This document shows positions 23,959-33,232 of a stretch of DNA of 49,486 nt, piece after piece; the stretch's first letter is position 1; every line of letters begins with the position of its first letter. Source of the DNA: Rhodococcus sp. HM1 (GTDB lineage Bacteria > Actinomycetota > Actinomycetes > Mycobacteriales > Mycobacteriaceae); assembly GCF_023218075.1 (NCBI RefSeq), contig NZ_JALPTB010000049.1:1-49486 (forward strand). The letters are read 5' to 3'. The notes under the pieces were generated by a model. That model was not told where the DNA came from, did no database searches, and saw only the letters and a program-made list of their open reading frames with translations. A program made the position numbers and the translations under genes.

Positions 23959-26900
23959 ATGCCTGCGGATGTCACCGTCCCACCGGCCGTCTCCACGCGA
24001 CTGCCCGCCGCGACCGCCGGGGGGCGACTCGCTTCTGTCCCCCACGTAACCGGAACGGTCCTGGGCGTATTCGCCGTACTGGTGGCCCTGTGGTCGATCT
24101 CGCCGACCCTGCGCTACTGGATCCACGTGCCGCGCGAGTACGTCGACACCTACTACTTCGACGCACCGGACACCAGTCTCTCGTACGCGCTGGTCGTCGG
24201 TCTGCTCGCGGCGGCGCTGGCCGGACGAAAACGCATCGCCTGGTGGATCCTGACCGTCTACCTCATCGCCTTCACGATCGACAACGCCGTGGTCGCGGTG
24301 ACCGAGCGCAACCCGAACGCAGTCGTCGCGCTCCTCGTGCATCTCGCCGTCGTCGCGATCCTCATCGCCGCATACCCGCAGTTCTACACGCGGGTCCGGC
24401 CCGGAGCGGTGTGGAAGGCACTCGCGGTGCTCGTCGGCGGACTCGCCCTCGGGACCCTGATCGGCTGGGGCCTGGTCGAACTGTTCCCCGGCTCGCTGCC
24501 GGGCGACGAACGACTGCTGTGGGCGTTCAACCGCGTGACCGCGCTGACCATCCTCGACAACGACCAGTTCAGCGGTCGCCCAAACGGTTTCGTCAACACC
24601 CTGCTGGGCCTGCTCGGCGCGCTGGCACTGCTGGCGGCGGTCGTCGTCCTGTTCCGCTCGCAACGCGCGGAGAACGCGCTCACCGGCAGCGACGAATCCG
24701 CGATCCGTGGTCTGCTCGACCGCGACGGGGACGATTCGCTCGGCTACTTCGCGACCCGGCGGGACAAGGCCGTGGTGTTCGCCCCGAGCGGGAAGGCCGC
24801 CGTCACCTATCGCGTCGAGGTCGGGGTGTGCCTGGCCAGCGGTGACCCCATCGGCAACCCCGAGGCCTGGCCGCACGCGATCGACGAATGGCTCGCCCTG
24901 GCCCGCGGCTACGGCTGGGCGCCGGCGGTGATGGGAGCGAGTCGAGCCGGAGCGACGGCATACAACCGAGCCGGGCTGTCGGTGCTCGAACTCGGCGACG
25001 AAGCGATCCTGCACACTTCGGAATTCACGCTCTCCGGCCGGGAAATGCGGCCCGTCCGCCAGGCCGTCGGCCGCGCGCGGAAACAGGGCGTGGCGGTGCG
25101 GATCCGGCGGCACCGCGATCTGACGGCGGACGAAATGGCCGAAGTGATCCGGCTGGCGGACGAGTGGCGCGACACCGAGACCGAACGCGGCTTCTCCATG
25201 GCGCTCGGCCGGCTCGGTGACCCCCTCGACGGCAACTGCCTGCTCGTCGAGGCGCACATCCACGGCGAGACCGTCGCGCTGCTGTCGCTGGTGCCGTGGG
25301 GCACCGACGGCATCTCGCTGGACCTGATGCGGCGCAACCCCTCCGCCCCGAACGGCGTGGTGGAGCTGATGGTGTCGGAACTGGCCACGCACGGCAACGA
25401 ATTCGGTGTCACCCGAATCTCGTTGAACTTCGCGGTGTTCCGGTCGGTGTTCGAGGAAGGGTCGCAGATCGGGGCGGGTCCGATCCTGCGCCTGTGGCGG
25501 TCGATCCTGCTGTTCTTCTCCCGCTGGTGGCAGCTCGAGGCCCTGTACCGCTCCAACCTGAAGTACCGTCCGCAGTGGGCGCCCCGGTACCTGTGTTTCC
25601 GTGAGAACCGGGAGCTTCCCCGCGTGGGCATCGCCTCCGCGATCGCCGAGGGTTTCCTCACCGTCCCCAGCTTCCGGCGGCAGAAGGCCGCGCACCACAC
25701 CGGCACCCACGACCACGCCCCGGCCGCGCTCGCCGAATCCGGGACACTGCACGACGACGGCAGCGCCCCCACCACTGCCGCCGACGTCGCTGCTCCCCCG
25801 GTTGCCGCCGCGCCCGTCGGGCCCAGGCGCCCCGAGCAGGTCCGGGTGCGCATGGCGAAACTCGCGCCGCTGGCCGACGCGGGCATCGATCCGTATCCGG
25901 TGGCCGTGCGCCCCACCCACACCGCGGTCGCCGCCCACGACGCACCCGTCGGAACGGCGGTTCGCGTCGCGGGCCGGTTGCTGCGGATCCGCGACTTCGG
26001 GGGGGTGCTGTTCGCGGTGCTGCGGGACTGGTCGGGCGACGTCCAGCTCCTCGTCGAGCGGGGCGCCGTCGGCGGCCGCAGGTTCAGGTTCGACCTCGGC
26101 GACCTCGTCGAGGTCAGCGGGACGATGGGACGCAGCCGCAGCGGGGACGTCGCGCTGCTCGTCGACGACTGGCGCCTCGACGGCAAGTGCCTGCATCCGC
26201 TGCCCGACAAGTGGCGCGGGCTCGTCGACCCCGAGGCACGGGTGCGGCAGCGCTACGTCGACCTCGCGATCAATCCCGGCGCGCGGCGGCTGCTGACCGC
26301 GCGCAGTGCCGTCGTGCGGTCCCTGCGCGACCAACTCGCCGCGCGCGGCTACCTGGAGGTGGAGACCCCGATCCTGCAGTCGGTGCACGGCGGTGCCAAC
26401 GCCGCGCCGTTCGTCACCCACATCAACGCCTACGACCTGGACCTGTATCTGCGGATCGCCCCGGAGCTGTATCTCAAGCGGTTGTGCGTCGCGGGCATGG
26501 AGAAGGTCTTCGAAATCGGCCGGGTGTTCCGCAACGAGGGCGCGGATTTCAAGCACAATCCCGAGTTCACGATCCTCGAGGCGTACGAGGCGCACAGCGA
26601 CTACGAGCAGATGCGAGTGATGGCACGCGAGCTCGTCCAGCACGCCGCGGTCGCGGCGCACGGTCGCGAGATCCTGGTCCGGCCCGGTCCGGACGGGAAG
26701 CCGGTGGAGATCGACATCTCCGGAGAGTGGCCGGTGAAGACCTTCCACGGGGCGATCTCGGAGGCGCTCGGCGTCGAAATCGACGCGAGCACGCCGGTGG
26801 AGGAACTGCGACGGCTGTGCGACGACCGCGAGATCCCCTACAACCCGGCGTGGGACGCCGGCGCCACCGCGCAGGAGATGTACGAGCATCTCGTCGAGTC

Positions 26901-27273
26901 CCGCACCGAATTCCCGACCTTCTACACCGACTTCCCGACGTCGGTCTCGCCGTTGACCCGGCCGCACCCCACGAAGCCCGGAGTGGCCGCGAAATGGGAT
27001 CTCGTCGCGTGGGGCATCGAACTGGGCACCGCCTACAGCGAGCTGACGGACCCGATCGATCAGCGGGCCCGGCTCACCGAGCAGTCACTGCTCGCGGCGG
27101 GTGGCGACGAGGAGGCCATGGAGCTGGACGAGGACTTCCTCCAGGCACTCGAGCACGCGATGCCCCCGACCGGCGGGCTGGGCATGGGCGTGGACCGCAT
27201 CGTCATGCTCATCACCGGCGGCAGCATCCGCGAATCGCTGGCCTTCCCGCTCGCCAAACCCCGCGGACGGTGA
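23959..27273 (+). CDS. lysX: Bifunctional lysylphosphatidylglycerol synthetase/lysyl-tRNA synthetase LysX
   Basis: This 1104-residue fusion has an N-terminal MprF-like part: membrane helices at about residues 30-235, then the aminoacyl-transfer domain at about 250-560 ([48 protein letters not shown]). The C-terminal class II lysyl-tRNA synthetase has an OB fold from about 640 and a core from about 760 ([48 protein letters not shown]). It closely resembles M. tuberculosis LysX, which charges lysine and adds it to phosphatidylglycerol, protecting against cationic peptides. ATG 23959 is chosen by family likeness; GTG 23899 is possible. Confidence 0.95.
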   Translation: MPADVTVPPAVSTRLPAATAGGRLASVPHVTGTVLGVFAVLVALWSISPTLRYWIHVPREYVDTYYFDAPDTSLSYALVVGLLAAALAGRKRIAWWILTVYLIAFTIDNAVVAVTERNPNAVVALLVHLAVVAILIAAYPQFYTRVRPGAVWKALAVLVGGLALGTLIGWGLVELFPGSLPGDERLLWAFNRVTALTILDNDQFSGRPNGFVNTLLGLLGALALLAAVVVLFRSQRAENALTGSDESAIRGLLDRDGDDSLGYFATRRDKAVVFAPSGKAAVTYRVEVGVCLASGDPIGNPEAWPHAIDEWLALARGYGWAPAVMGASRAGATAYNRAGLSVLELGDEAILHTSEFTLSGREMRPVRQAVGRARKQGVAVRIRRHRDLTADEMAEVIRLADEWRDTETERGFSMALGRLGDPLDGNCLLVEAHIHGETVALLSLVPWGTDGISLDLMRRNPSAPNGVVELMVSELATHGNEFGVTRISLNFAVFRSVFEEGSQIGAGPILRLWRSILLFFSRWWQLEALYRSNLKYRPQWAPRYLCFRENRELPRVGIASAIAEGFLTVPSFRRQKAAHHTGTHDHAPAALAESGTLHDDGSAPTTAADVAAPPVAAAPVGPRRPEQVRVRMAKLAPLADAGIDPYPVAVRPTHTAVAAHDAPVGTAVRVAGRLLRIRDFGGVLFAVLRDWSGDVQLLVERGAVGGRRFRFDLGDLVEVSGTMGRSRSGDVALLVDDWRLDGKCLHPLPDKWRGLVDPEARVRQRYVDLAINPGARRLLTARSAVVRSLRDQLAARGYLEVETPILQSVHGGANAAPFVTHINAYDLDLYLRIAPELYLKRLCVAGMEKVFEIGRVFRNEGADFKHNPEFTILEAYEAHSDYEQMRVMARELVQHAAVAAHGREILVRPGPDGKPVEIDISGEWPVKTFHGAISEALGVEIDASTPVEELRRLCDDREIPYNPAWDAGATAQEMYEHLVESRTEFPTFYTDFPTSVSPLTRPHPTKPGVAAKWDLVAWGIELGTAYSELTDPIDQRARLTEQSLLAAGGDEEAMELDEDFLQALEHAMPPTGGLGMGVDRIVMLITGGSIRESLAFPLAKPRGR

Positions 27274-27278
27274 TCGTC

Positions 27279-27294
27279 GGTTTCACGTGAAACA
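27279..27294. promoter_or_regulatory. parS-like centromere site
   Basis: GTTTCACGTGAAAC (27280-27293) is a perfect match to the 14-base actinobacterial parS palindrome and matches 15 of 16 bases of TGTTTCACGTGAAACA. It lies six bases past the lysX stop and is the natural target of ParB. The flanks (GTCGG and CCGAC) extend the palindrome imperfectly, so a weak terminator role is possible. Confidence 0.75.
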
Positions 27295-27340
27295 CCGACC
27301 TCACCGAGCGATCGCTCGGCCCTCGTGGCACTGTGGCTGT

Positions 27341-27940
27341 GTGCAGTTGCTTCTGATTCGCCACGCTCTTCCCGTACTCAGCCGGGTCACCGAAGGCCGC
27401 GCCGACCCGGCGCTCGCCGAAGAGGGACGGGTCCAGGCCGCCCGCCTCCCCGACGCCCTCGCGCCCTACCGCATCCGCCGGATCTTCAGCAGCCCGCAAC
27501 GCCGGGCACTCGAAACCGCCGGCCCCCTCGCGGTCGAACGCGACCTCCCGGTCGAGCAGATCGTCGACCTCGCCGAGTACGACTACGACCTCGACCACTA
27601 CATCCCGTTCGACGACGCCCGCGAGCTCGCACCCGCGGCCTTCGAACGGATCCGTGCGGGGCTGCTGCCCGAATTCGTCGACGAGGAAGCCTTCCGCGCC
27701 CGCGTCCTGAGCGGGGTGGACCGGATCGTCGGCGCGTGCGAACACGAGGACACGGTCGCGGTGTTCGCGCACGGGGGTGTCGTCAATGCCGTGCTCCAGG
27801 ACATCCTCGGTCTCGCGCGACCGCTCGAGTTTCCCCTCGAGTACACCTCGGTGACCCGGGTCCTGGTCTCCCGCAACGGAGCCCGCCGCGCGGCGTCGAT
27901 CAACGAGACCGGACACGTGCGGGATCTGCTCCGGGTGTGA
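27341..27940 (+). CDS. Histidine phosphatase (phosphoglycerate-mutase-like) family protein
   Basis: This 199-residue member of the branch-1 histidine phosphatases has the phospho-acceptor motif LIRHALP near residue 6, SSPQRRALETA near residue 53 and the second catalytic His in VFAHGGVVNAVL near residue 145. Substrates range from sugar phosphates to nucleotides and cannot be told here. GTG 27341 begins at the conserved first strand. No strong ribosome site is visible. The parS-like site separates it from lysX. Confidence 0.85.
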   Translation: MQLLLIRHALPVLSRVTEGRADPALAEEGRVQAARLPDALAPYRIRRIFSSPQRRALETAGPLAVERDLPVEQIVDLAEYDYDLDHYIPFDDARELAPAAFERIRAGLLPEFVDEEAFRARVLSGVDRIVGACEHEDTVAVFAHGGVVNAVLQDILGLARPLEFPLEYTSVTRVLVSRNGARRAASINETGHVRDLLRV

Positions 27941-28116
27941 GCTGCTGTGACGGACGCCACTGCGCCAGAACGGGATTCTGCGAGGTCGCCGTAAGCGAAC
28001 CTATAAATCGTATGTACAACAGGCATTGTCATCCTGTATAACGAGCACCTGACATGCCGAAGGGTGCGCCCACTGCCTACCCGAGACGCATCCCCCGGGG
28101 AAGGATGACGCAATCA

Positions 28117-30210
28117 ATGGGGCAACGAAAGAGCCGCTCCCTCAGCCTGATGAACTGGCGCTTGTCGTACAAGCTCGCCGTCGTGCTCGCGATTCCTCTC
28201 CTCGCAGCCGTCGCGCTCGGTGCGCTGCGCGTGTCGACGCAGCTCGACGAAGCACGCCGCTTCGACTCGTTGTCGGAGCAGATGGAAATCATCCCGGTGC
28301 TGTTCGACTTCTCGAACACGGTCGTCGCCCCGGCAACCGCCACCAGCCTCGGCCTGGCCATCGAGGAGGAATTCAGCCCCGAGAACGTCACGGCGGCGAT
28401 CGCCAATGTCCGGAACCTCACGGTCGCAGGTAATTTCGACGCGAGTGTCACGGAGAGGCTGACCACGGTCGCCGACGACGGGCAGGCGCTCTACAACACG
28501 ATCCAGGACGGCTCCATCTCGCGGGACGAGCTCAAGAAGCGCACCGTCGACTTCCTCATCAAGTGTGAAGCGACCTTCCGCATGCTGCTCGACCTCACCG
28601 AGAACACCGAGGTGCTCACCGACGGCACGAACATGCTCACCGCCTGGAACGCCCAGCGGACCATGCTCGACCAGATGACCTCGCTCGCCGTCTTCGCGAC
28701 CAACCCCGACGCGGCCAAGCTCATGGCGCTCAACGCCCTGAACATCGAGGAAGGCACGCTCGGGCTGCTGCGAGGAACCTCCCTCGACACGGGTCAGGTC
28801 GACGTCATGCTCGGGAACGTCGCCCAGAAACGCTCCCTGATCACCAACTTCGTGCCCAGCATCGAGGCCGGACTCGAACTCCGCGACTCCATGCTCGCTG
28901 CGTACGCGCCGTATCAGGAAACGAACGACATGGCCATCCAGCGCATGACCGCGACACTGGACCGGCTCACCTCGGACGCACGGTCCGCCGCCATCCGCGA
29001 CAGCATCATCGTTCTCGCGATCCTCGCGGTCGCGCTCGCGGTCGCGCTCCTGGTGGCACGAGCGCTGTCCGTACCGATGCGCCGCCTGCGTGACGGTGTG
29101 CTCGGCGCCGCGAACCACGAACTGCCCGCCGCGATCGCCGCGGTCAAGGACGGCGCGGACGTCACCTCTGTGGAACTCGCACCGATCGATGTGCACACCG
29201 ACGAGGAGTTCGGTCAGCTCGCCCGCGCCGTGGACTCGATGAACTCCGAGGCGCTGCGGCTCGCCGGTGAGCAGGCGCATCTGCGGCAGCAGATTTCCAC
29301 GATGCTCGAAACCCTTGCGAGGCGGAACAAGACGCTCGTCGAGCAACAGCTGTCGCTCATCGACTCGCTCGAGTACGAGGAGAAGGACCCGGTCCGGCTG
29401 CAGAGCCTGTTCGCGCTCGACCACCTCGCCGCGCGCATGCGACGCACCGGCGACTCGCTGCTCGTGCTCTCCGGCACCCGTCCCCGTACCCGCAGCGCCC
29501 CCGCTCCGCTCGGCGACGTTCTGCGCGGTGCGGTCTCCCAGGTCGAGAACTACCAGCGGGTGCGGATCGGCAACACCCCGCACGGGTACCTCGTCGGCAG
29601 CGCGGTCTCCGACGTCGTCCACCTGCTGGCGGAACTCGTGGACAACGCGCTGCGGGCCTCTCCGCCGAACAGCACCGTCACGTTCGAGTTCTCCGCCGCG
29701 GTCGGTGGCGGTCTGCTGCTCGAGATCGCCGACTGCGGTATCGGCGCCTCCCCGGAGATCCTCAACGAGATCAATTCGCGTCTCGCCGCCGGTGACAGCG
29801 CCGAGATCCACGCACCGCGTCAGATGGGTCTGTTCGTGGTGGGTCGCCTCGCGGCCCGCAACGGCATCAGCGTGCGTCTGCGTCCGACCTTCGATTCGGA
29901 GACGAACGCGGGCATCACCGCGTCGATCTACTTCCCCGCGTCCCTGCTCACCGACGTGCAGCAGAGCATTCCCGAACCGATGGCGGAGCGCCCGCGACGC
30001 CTGCGGTCGCCGGACGAGCCTGCACGGCACGTCGATCAGGCCACCGCGTGGGCCCAGCAGCAGGCGGCACAGCATCAGCAACCGGCCCAGCATCAGCAGC
30101 CGATGCCGCCGGGGGCGCAGTGGCCGTCGCAGCCCGGAACGCAGCAGGACCAGTTCCGGAGCGGCCCGATGGACCTCGGGGCACCACCGCGATACGACGA
30201 CAACCGCTGA
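28117..30210 (+). CDS. CvnA-like sensor histidine kinase/ATP-binding protein (orphan)
   Basis: This protein of about 697 residues has transmembrane helices at about 17-37 and 305-325, with a nitrate-sensor-like extracellular helical domain between them. A HAMP-like linker follows, then a dimerisation helix (QSLFALDHLAARMRRTGDSLL) with a candidate His. The GHKL ATPase has N box LLAELVDNALRAS (about 504) and G1 DCGIGAS (about 538). A Gln/Pro-rich tail (QQAAQHQQPAQHQQP) ends the protein. This is the layout of CvnA, the kinase-like first gene of actinobacterial conservons. The usual partners (Roadblock, DUF742, GTPase) are absent: a terminator and an SDR gene follow. ATG 28117 has GAAGGA upstream; ATGs 28054 and 28105 are alternatives. 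Confidence 0.85.
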   Translation: MGQRKSRSLSLMNWRLSYKLAVVLAIPLLAAVALGALRVSTQLDEARRFDSLSEQMEIIPVLFDFSNTVVAPATATSLGLAIEEEFSPENVTAAIANVRNLTVAGNFDASVTERLTTVADDGQALYNTIQDGSISRDELKKRTVDFLIKCEATFRMLLDLTENTEVLTDGTNMLTAWNAQRTMLDQMTSLAVFATNPDAAKLMALNALNIEEGTLGLLRGTSLDTGQVDVMLGNVAQKRSLITNFVPSIEAGLELRDSMLAAYAPYQETNDMAIQRMTATLDRLTSDARSAAIRDSIIVLAILAVALAVALLVARALSVPMRRLRDGVLGAANHELPAAIAAVKDGADVTSVELAPIDVHTDEEFGQLARAVDSMNSEALRLAGEQAHLRQQISTMLETLARRNKTLVEQQLSLIDSLEYEEKDPVRLQSLFALDHLAARMRRTGDSLLVLSGTRPRTRSAPAPLGDVLRGAVSQVENYQRVRIGNTPHGYLVGSAVSDVVHLLAELVDNALRASPPNSTVTFEFSAAVGGGLLLEIADCGIGASPEILNEINSRLAAGDSAEIHAPRQMGLFVVGRLAARNGISVRLRPTFDSETNAGITASIYFPASLLTDVQQSIPEPMAERPRRLRSPDEPARHVDQATAWAQQQAAQHQQPAQHQQPMPPGAQWPSQPGTQQDQFRSGPMDLGAPPRYDDNR

Positions 30211-30246
30211 CGTCGGCGGGTCGCACCCGCCCCGAGCGTCGGTGAA

Positions 30247-30285
30247 CGAAAGCACCGGCAGTCCACGCGACTGCCGGTGCTTTCG
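30247..30285 (+). terminator. Strong terminator after the CvnA-like gene
   Basis: CGAAAGCACCGGCAGTC (30247-30263) pairs perfectly over 17 bp with GACTGCCGGTGCTTTCG (30269-30285) around CACGC, followed by TCTTCC. It isolates the kinase gene from the SDR gene downstream. Confidence 0.85.
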
Positions 30286-30368
30286 TCTTCCCCGCGGTCC
30301 TGATGCCCCTGTGGTCCCAGCTTTCCGTCACGCCTGCCAAGATCCGCCGGCCACGGGAAGATGGACAC

Positions 30369-31280
30369 ATGACACCGCGTACGTCCCAGATCCGACGCTG
30401 GCGCAAAGGCGCGGCCCTGCACCTGCGCCTGCGTGATCTGACCGGGACTCTCGTCGTGGTCACGGGCGGCGGCAGCGGCATCGGCCGGGCCGCCGCGCAG
30501 GCGTTCTCGGCGGCCGGGGCGATCGTCGTCGTCGCCGACGTCGACCTCGACGCCGCGCGCGAGACCGTCGAACTCGTGAACACCCCGGACCCGCGGGCCG
30601 GGGGTGCCGCGGCGGTGTTCGGCGGCGGCGCCCACGCCTACCTCGTCGACGTGACCGACGAGGAGCAGGTCCAGGAGTTCGCCCGGAAGGTCCGTGAGCG
30701 TCACGGCGTGCCGGACATCCTCGTCAACAACGCCGGACTGGGCTTGATCGGATCGTTCGTCGACACGCCGCAGGAAGTGTTCGAGCACATCATGGACGTC
30801 AACTTCTGGGGCGTCGTCTACGGGAGCCGCGTGTTCGCGAAGCAGATGATCGAACGCGGCACCGGCGGGCACATCGTGAACGTGTCGTCCGCGGCGGCGT
30901 TCATGCCGCAGAAGCGCATCGCCGCGTATGCCACGAGCAAGGCTGCGGTGCTGATGCTCTCCGACTGTCTCCGCGCCGAACTGCTCGAATACGGCATCGG
31001 TGTGACCGCGGTGTGCCCGAGCCTGGTCTCGACGAACTTCAACCGCAGCATCGAGTTCGTCGAGCCCAACCCGGAAGTCCGGAAGGCACGGCGCTCACGA
31101 ACGTCCGCGATATACCGCAAACTCGGCGTCCCGCCCGAGCGGGTCGCGAACGCCATGGTCGCGGCGGTCCGCCACAATCAGCCGATCGTGACGGTCGCAC
31201 CGGAGGCCAAGGCCCGTAAGTGGATCAGCCGCCTCGCCCCGCGTGCGATGCGGGTCGGTTCGCGGTTCGAAATCGACTGA
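30369..31280 (+). CDS. Short-chain dehydrogenase/reductase (SDR)
   Basis: This 303-residue classical SDR has cofactor motif TGGGSGIGR near residue 34, NNAG near 125, catalytic Ser in VNVSSAAAF near 175 and YATSK (Tyr/Lys) near 192. The basic N-terminal extension of about 25 residues (RTSQIRRWRKGAALHLRL) and the basic C-terminus suggest peripheral membrane association. An Asp after beta-2 (VADVDLD) favours NAD(H). ATG 30369 is used; the ribosome site is weak. The substrate is unknown. Confidence 0.9.
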   Translation: MTPRTSQIRRWRKGAALHLRLRDLTGTLVVVTGGGSGIGRAAAQAFSAAGAIVVVADVDLDAARETVELVNTPDPRAGGAAAVFGGGAHAYLVDVTDEEQVQEFARKVRERHGVPDILVNNAGLGLIGSFVDTPQEVFEHIMDVNFWGVVYGSRVFAKQMIERGTGGHIVNVSSAAAFMPQKRIAAYATSKAAVLMLSDCLRAELLEYGIGVTAVCPSLVSTNFNRSIEFVEPNPEVRKARRSRTSAIYRKLGVPPERVANAMVAAVRHNQPIVTVAPEAKARKWISRLAPRAMRVGSRFEID

Positions 31281-31284
31281 GGTG

Positions 31285-31324
31285 GTGTGCCTTTGTGGCG
31301 GTCGGAGCCGCCACAAAGGCACAC
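31285..31324. terminator. Bidirectional terminator between SDR and cutinase-like genes
   Basis: GTGTGCCTTTGTGGCGG (31285-31301) pairs perfectly over 17 bp with CCGCCACAAAGGCACAC (31308-31324), with a six-base loop. It sits between convergent stops and serves both. Confidence 0.85.
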
Positions 31325-31340
31325 GGGCGGCGGAGCCGCA

Positions 31341-32252
31341 CTACGCCTTTTCTGCGAGCCAGTTCCGCAACCAGGTGGTCGCGGTCGTGCCGCGGCCGTC
31401 GACAACGTAGGTGCCGTAGTCCTGGTGCACCTGCGATTCGAAGAACCGGCGGATCTCGTCCTCACGCTCGTCGTTGGCCTCGGGGGTGATCTGCAACTGC
31501 AGGGTCGGGAGCCCGCCCGCGGACATGATGTCGTTGTACAGGCCCTCCGCCTGGCGCTGGTAGTCGCCGAAACGATCCGGGTTGCTGCCGGCCGCGACCG
31601 CGAGGAAACCCGCCAGGCGCGTGACGAAGTCGTCCTTCGGTGTCGAGCAGTACAGGTCGCCGACCGCGCAGATCGTCCGCACGTTCGGGGTCACGAATCC
31701 GAAGCCGCCGAGGCGGGCGCCTCCGGCACCGTTACCGGCGACCGGCGGGCCGACCAGGATGTCGGTTTCGGAACGTCGCGGATCCGAGAGCAACCCGACC
31801 GCGACGAGCCGGTGCGGCGGCACCACCCCGAGTCCCGTCCCGATCTCCGCGGCGAGATCGCCTGCGGCGTCGGCACCCTGGCTGTAGCCGACGAGAGCGA
31901 AGCGGGTGGAGGCGCACTGCGCGGCGGTCGCCGCGATCAGACCGCGCGCATTGTCGACGGCACGCTGACGGGACGCGGCGTACACGTCGCCTTCCCACGG
32001 GAACGCGGTCGCCGGATACTGCACGTAGTCGACACGCGTGCCCGGGGGCAGGCCGGTGGTGACGGCGGCGAGCATGCCGTTGCCGCGCGCCGGATCCGGA
32101 GTGCTGGACGTCTCCCACGTCCCCGGCACCGCGACGACGTTCAGCGTCGGACACCACCCCGGATCTGCTTGTGCCACAGGTCCTGTCATGACCGACGCCA
32201 GCACGGTTCCCACTGCTGCCGTCAGCATCGTCAACATTCGATTCAGCCTCAA
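31341..32252 (-). CDS. Secreted cutinase-family (Culp-like) esterase
   Basis: This 303-residue secreted alpha/beta hydrolase has an N-terminal signal peptide (LTMLTAAVGTVLASVMTGPVAQA) cleaved near residue 30. The nucleophile elbow is GYSQGADAA (Ser about 150), Asp is in CAVGDLYCSTP (about 215) and a catalytic His is likely in VHQDYGTYVV near the end. Paired cysteines flank the core. Such enzymes hydrolyse lipid or polyester esters at the cell surface. TTG 32252 is preferred for its GGGGGAG site; ATG 32237 also gives a signal peptide. Confidence 0.87.
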   Translation of the reverse strand: MRLNRMLTMLTAAVGTVLASVMTGPVAQADPGWCPTLNVVAVPGTWETSSTPDPARGNGMLAAVTTGLPPGTRVDYVQYPATAFPWEGDVYAASRQRAVDNARGLIAATAAQCASTRFALVGYSQGADAAGDLAAEIGTGLGVVPPHRLVAVGLLSDPRRSETDILVGPPVAGNGAGGARLGGFGFVTPNVRTICAVGDLYCSTPKDDFVTRLAGFLAVAAGSNPDRFGDYQRQAEGLYNDIMSAGGLPTLQLQITPEANDEREDEIRRFFESQVHQDYGTYVVDGRGTTATTWLRNWLAEKA

Positions 32253-32343
32253 CGCGGCTCCCCCTGTCGACTCGTTCGCTGAGTTCGGGCCGATTGTCCC
32301 GACCCGACATGTCACGGCCGTGAACACGACGTGACCCGGAATG

Positions 32344-33132
32344 TCATTCGCGGATTACGGTTACCGGACCTCCTCCGATGTTCGTGACGAACACGTTCCC
32401 GGTTCCGTAGTCGAGGGTGTTCCCCACGACGCTGCGGTCGACGACGCGGGCCTGGGCGCCCGCCCGGTGCACGACCGTGACGGCCGGGCCGAACAGGTTC
32501 GTGACATAGACGTTGCCGGTGATCGGGTCGGTCACGACCATGCCGGGCGGCGCGGGGATCTCCGCGGGCAGCGGCCCGTCGGCGGCGTTCCAGTCCGCAA
32601 CCGTCACCGAGCCGGCGCCGATGTTCGTGACGAACACGCCACCGCGCCCGGCGTCGAGAATCAGTTCCGGAATCCCTTCGGGCGCAGGTTCGTGCACCGC
32701 GGCAGGGCCCGGGGCGATCCAGCGGCGGTTCACCGTCACCGCGCCCACACCCACGTTGGTGACCGCGACGTTGCCGACACCACCGTCGACCCGCATCTCG
32801 ACCGGCGCCGCGGAAACGGTGGTGCGGCCGTCGACGCGTCCCACCGGTCGCGTCACCGAGACCGTGCCGGGTCCCAGGTTCGTGATGCACGCGTTACCGG
32901 CGCCGCCGTCGAGTCCGAGGAGGCGGAAGTCCTCGAATCGGGAGATCGGTGCGACCGGGTCGCCGCCGTCCACGACCACCGGTCCGCCGAGGTTCTGCAC
33001 GCAATCGCCGGAGGTCGGATCGGCGGCGTCGGCCGAGGCGGGCGCACCGGTGACCACGGCCACGGCCGCCGCACCGAGCAGGGTCACCGCACCCGACAGT
33101 GACCGCTTCGTGATCCTGTGCCTCTCGGTCAT
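32344..33132 (-). CDS. Secreted repeat protein with five G-x-G-N-V-x-V-T-N-x-G units
   Basis: This 262-residue protein has a signal peptide (residues about 1-35, ending ASADA). The mature part consists of five spaced repeats: GAGNACITNLGPGTVSV, GVGNVAVTNVGVGAVTV, GRGGVFVTNIGAGSVTV, ITGNVYVTNLFGPAVTV and GTGNVFVTNIGGGPVTV, about 30-40 residues apart. The spacing and alternating Val/Gly pattern suggest a beta-solenoid or propeller-like fold. There are two Cys, near 44 and 81. I do not recognise a named family. The gene is monocistronic on the minus strand, upstream of the cutinase-like gene. Confidence 0.8.
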   Translation of the reverse strand: MTERHRITKRSLSGAVTLLGAAAVAVVTGAPASADAADPTSGDCVQNLGGPVVVDGGDPVAPISRFEDFRLLGLDGGAGNACITNLGPGTVSVTRPVGRVDGRTTVSAAPVEMRVDGGVGNVAVTNVGVGAVTVNRRWIAPGPAAVHEPAPEGIPELILDAGRGGVFVTNIGAGSVTVADWNAADGPLPAEIPAPPGMVVTDPITGNVYVTNLFGPAVTVVHRAGAQARVVDRSVVGNTLDYGTGNVFVTNIGGGPVTVIRE

Positions 33133-33170
33133 GCGCTCGAGGATAACGGCCCGGTGACCGAACGGCCTGC

Positions 33171-33219
33171 AAAACGATCAGGGCGCGTCCCCGGGATTCC
33201 CGGGTACGCGCCCTGATCG
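33171..33219 (-). terminator. Intrinsic terminator of the gltBD operon
   Basis: CGATCAGGGCGCGT (33175-33188) pairs with ACGCGCCCTGATCG (33206-33219). The loop contains CCCGGG-ATT-CCCGGG, which extends the structure. On the minus strand it is followed by TTTT (33174-33171), 14 bases past the gltD stop. Confidence 0.88.
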
Positions 33220-33232
33220 GCGAGTTGCTACC

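Noticed and set aside
23920..26967. A 1015-residue open frame antisense to lysX
   Set aside because: Same GC-driven artefact; composition is Arg/Gly/Asp-rich with no motifs, while the sense strand matches LysX along its full length.
32350..33100. Repeated GTGACGAACA-like DNA words in the secreted repeat gene as a DNA repeat array
   Set aside because: They are explained by the repeated V-T-N peptide motif; the spacing follows protein units and the codons vary.
33198..33208. GGGTAC within the gltBD terminator
   Set aside because: It is part of the hairpin stem and loop, with no -35 at the right distance and no gene start downstream.
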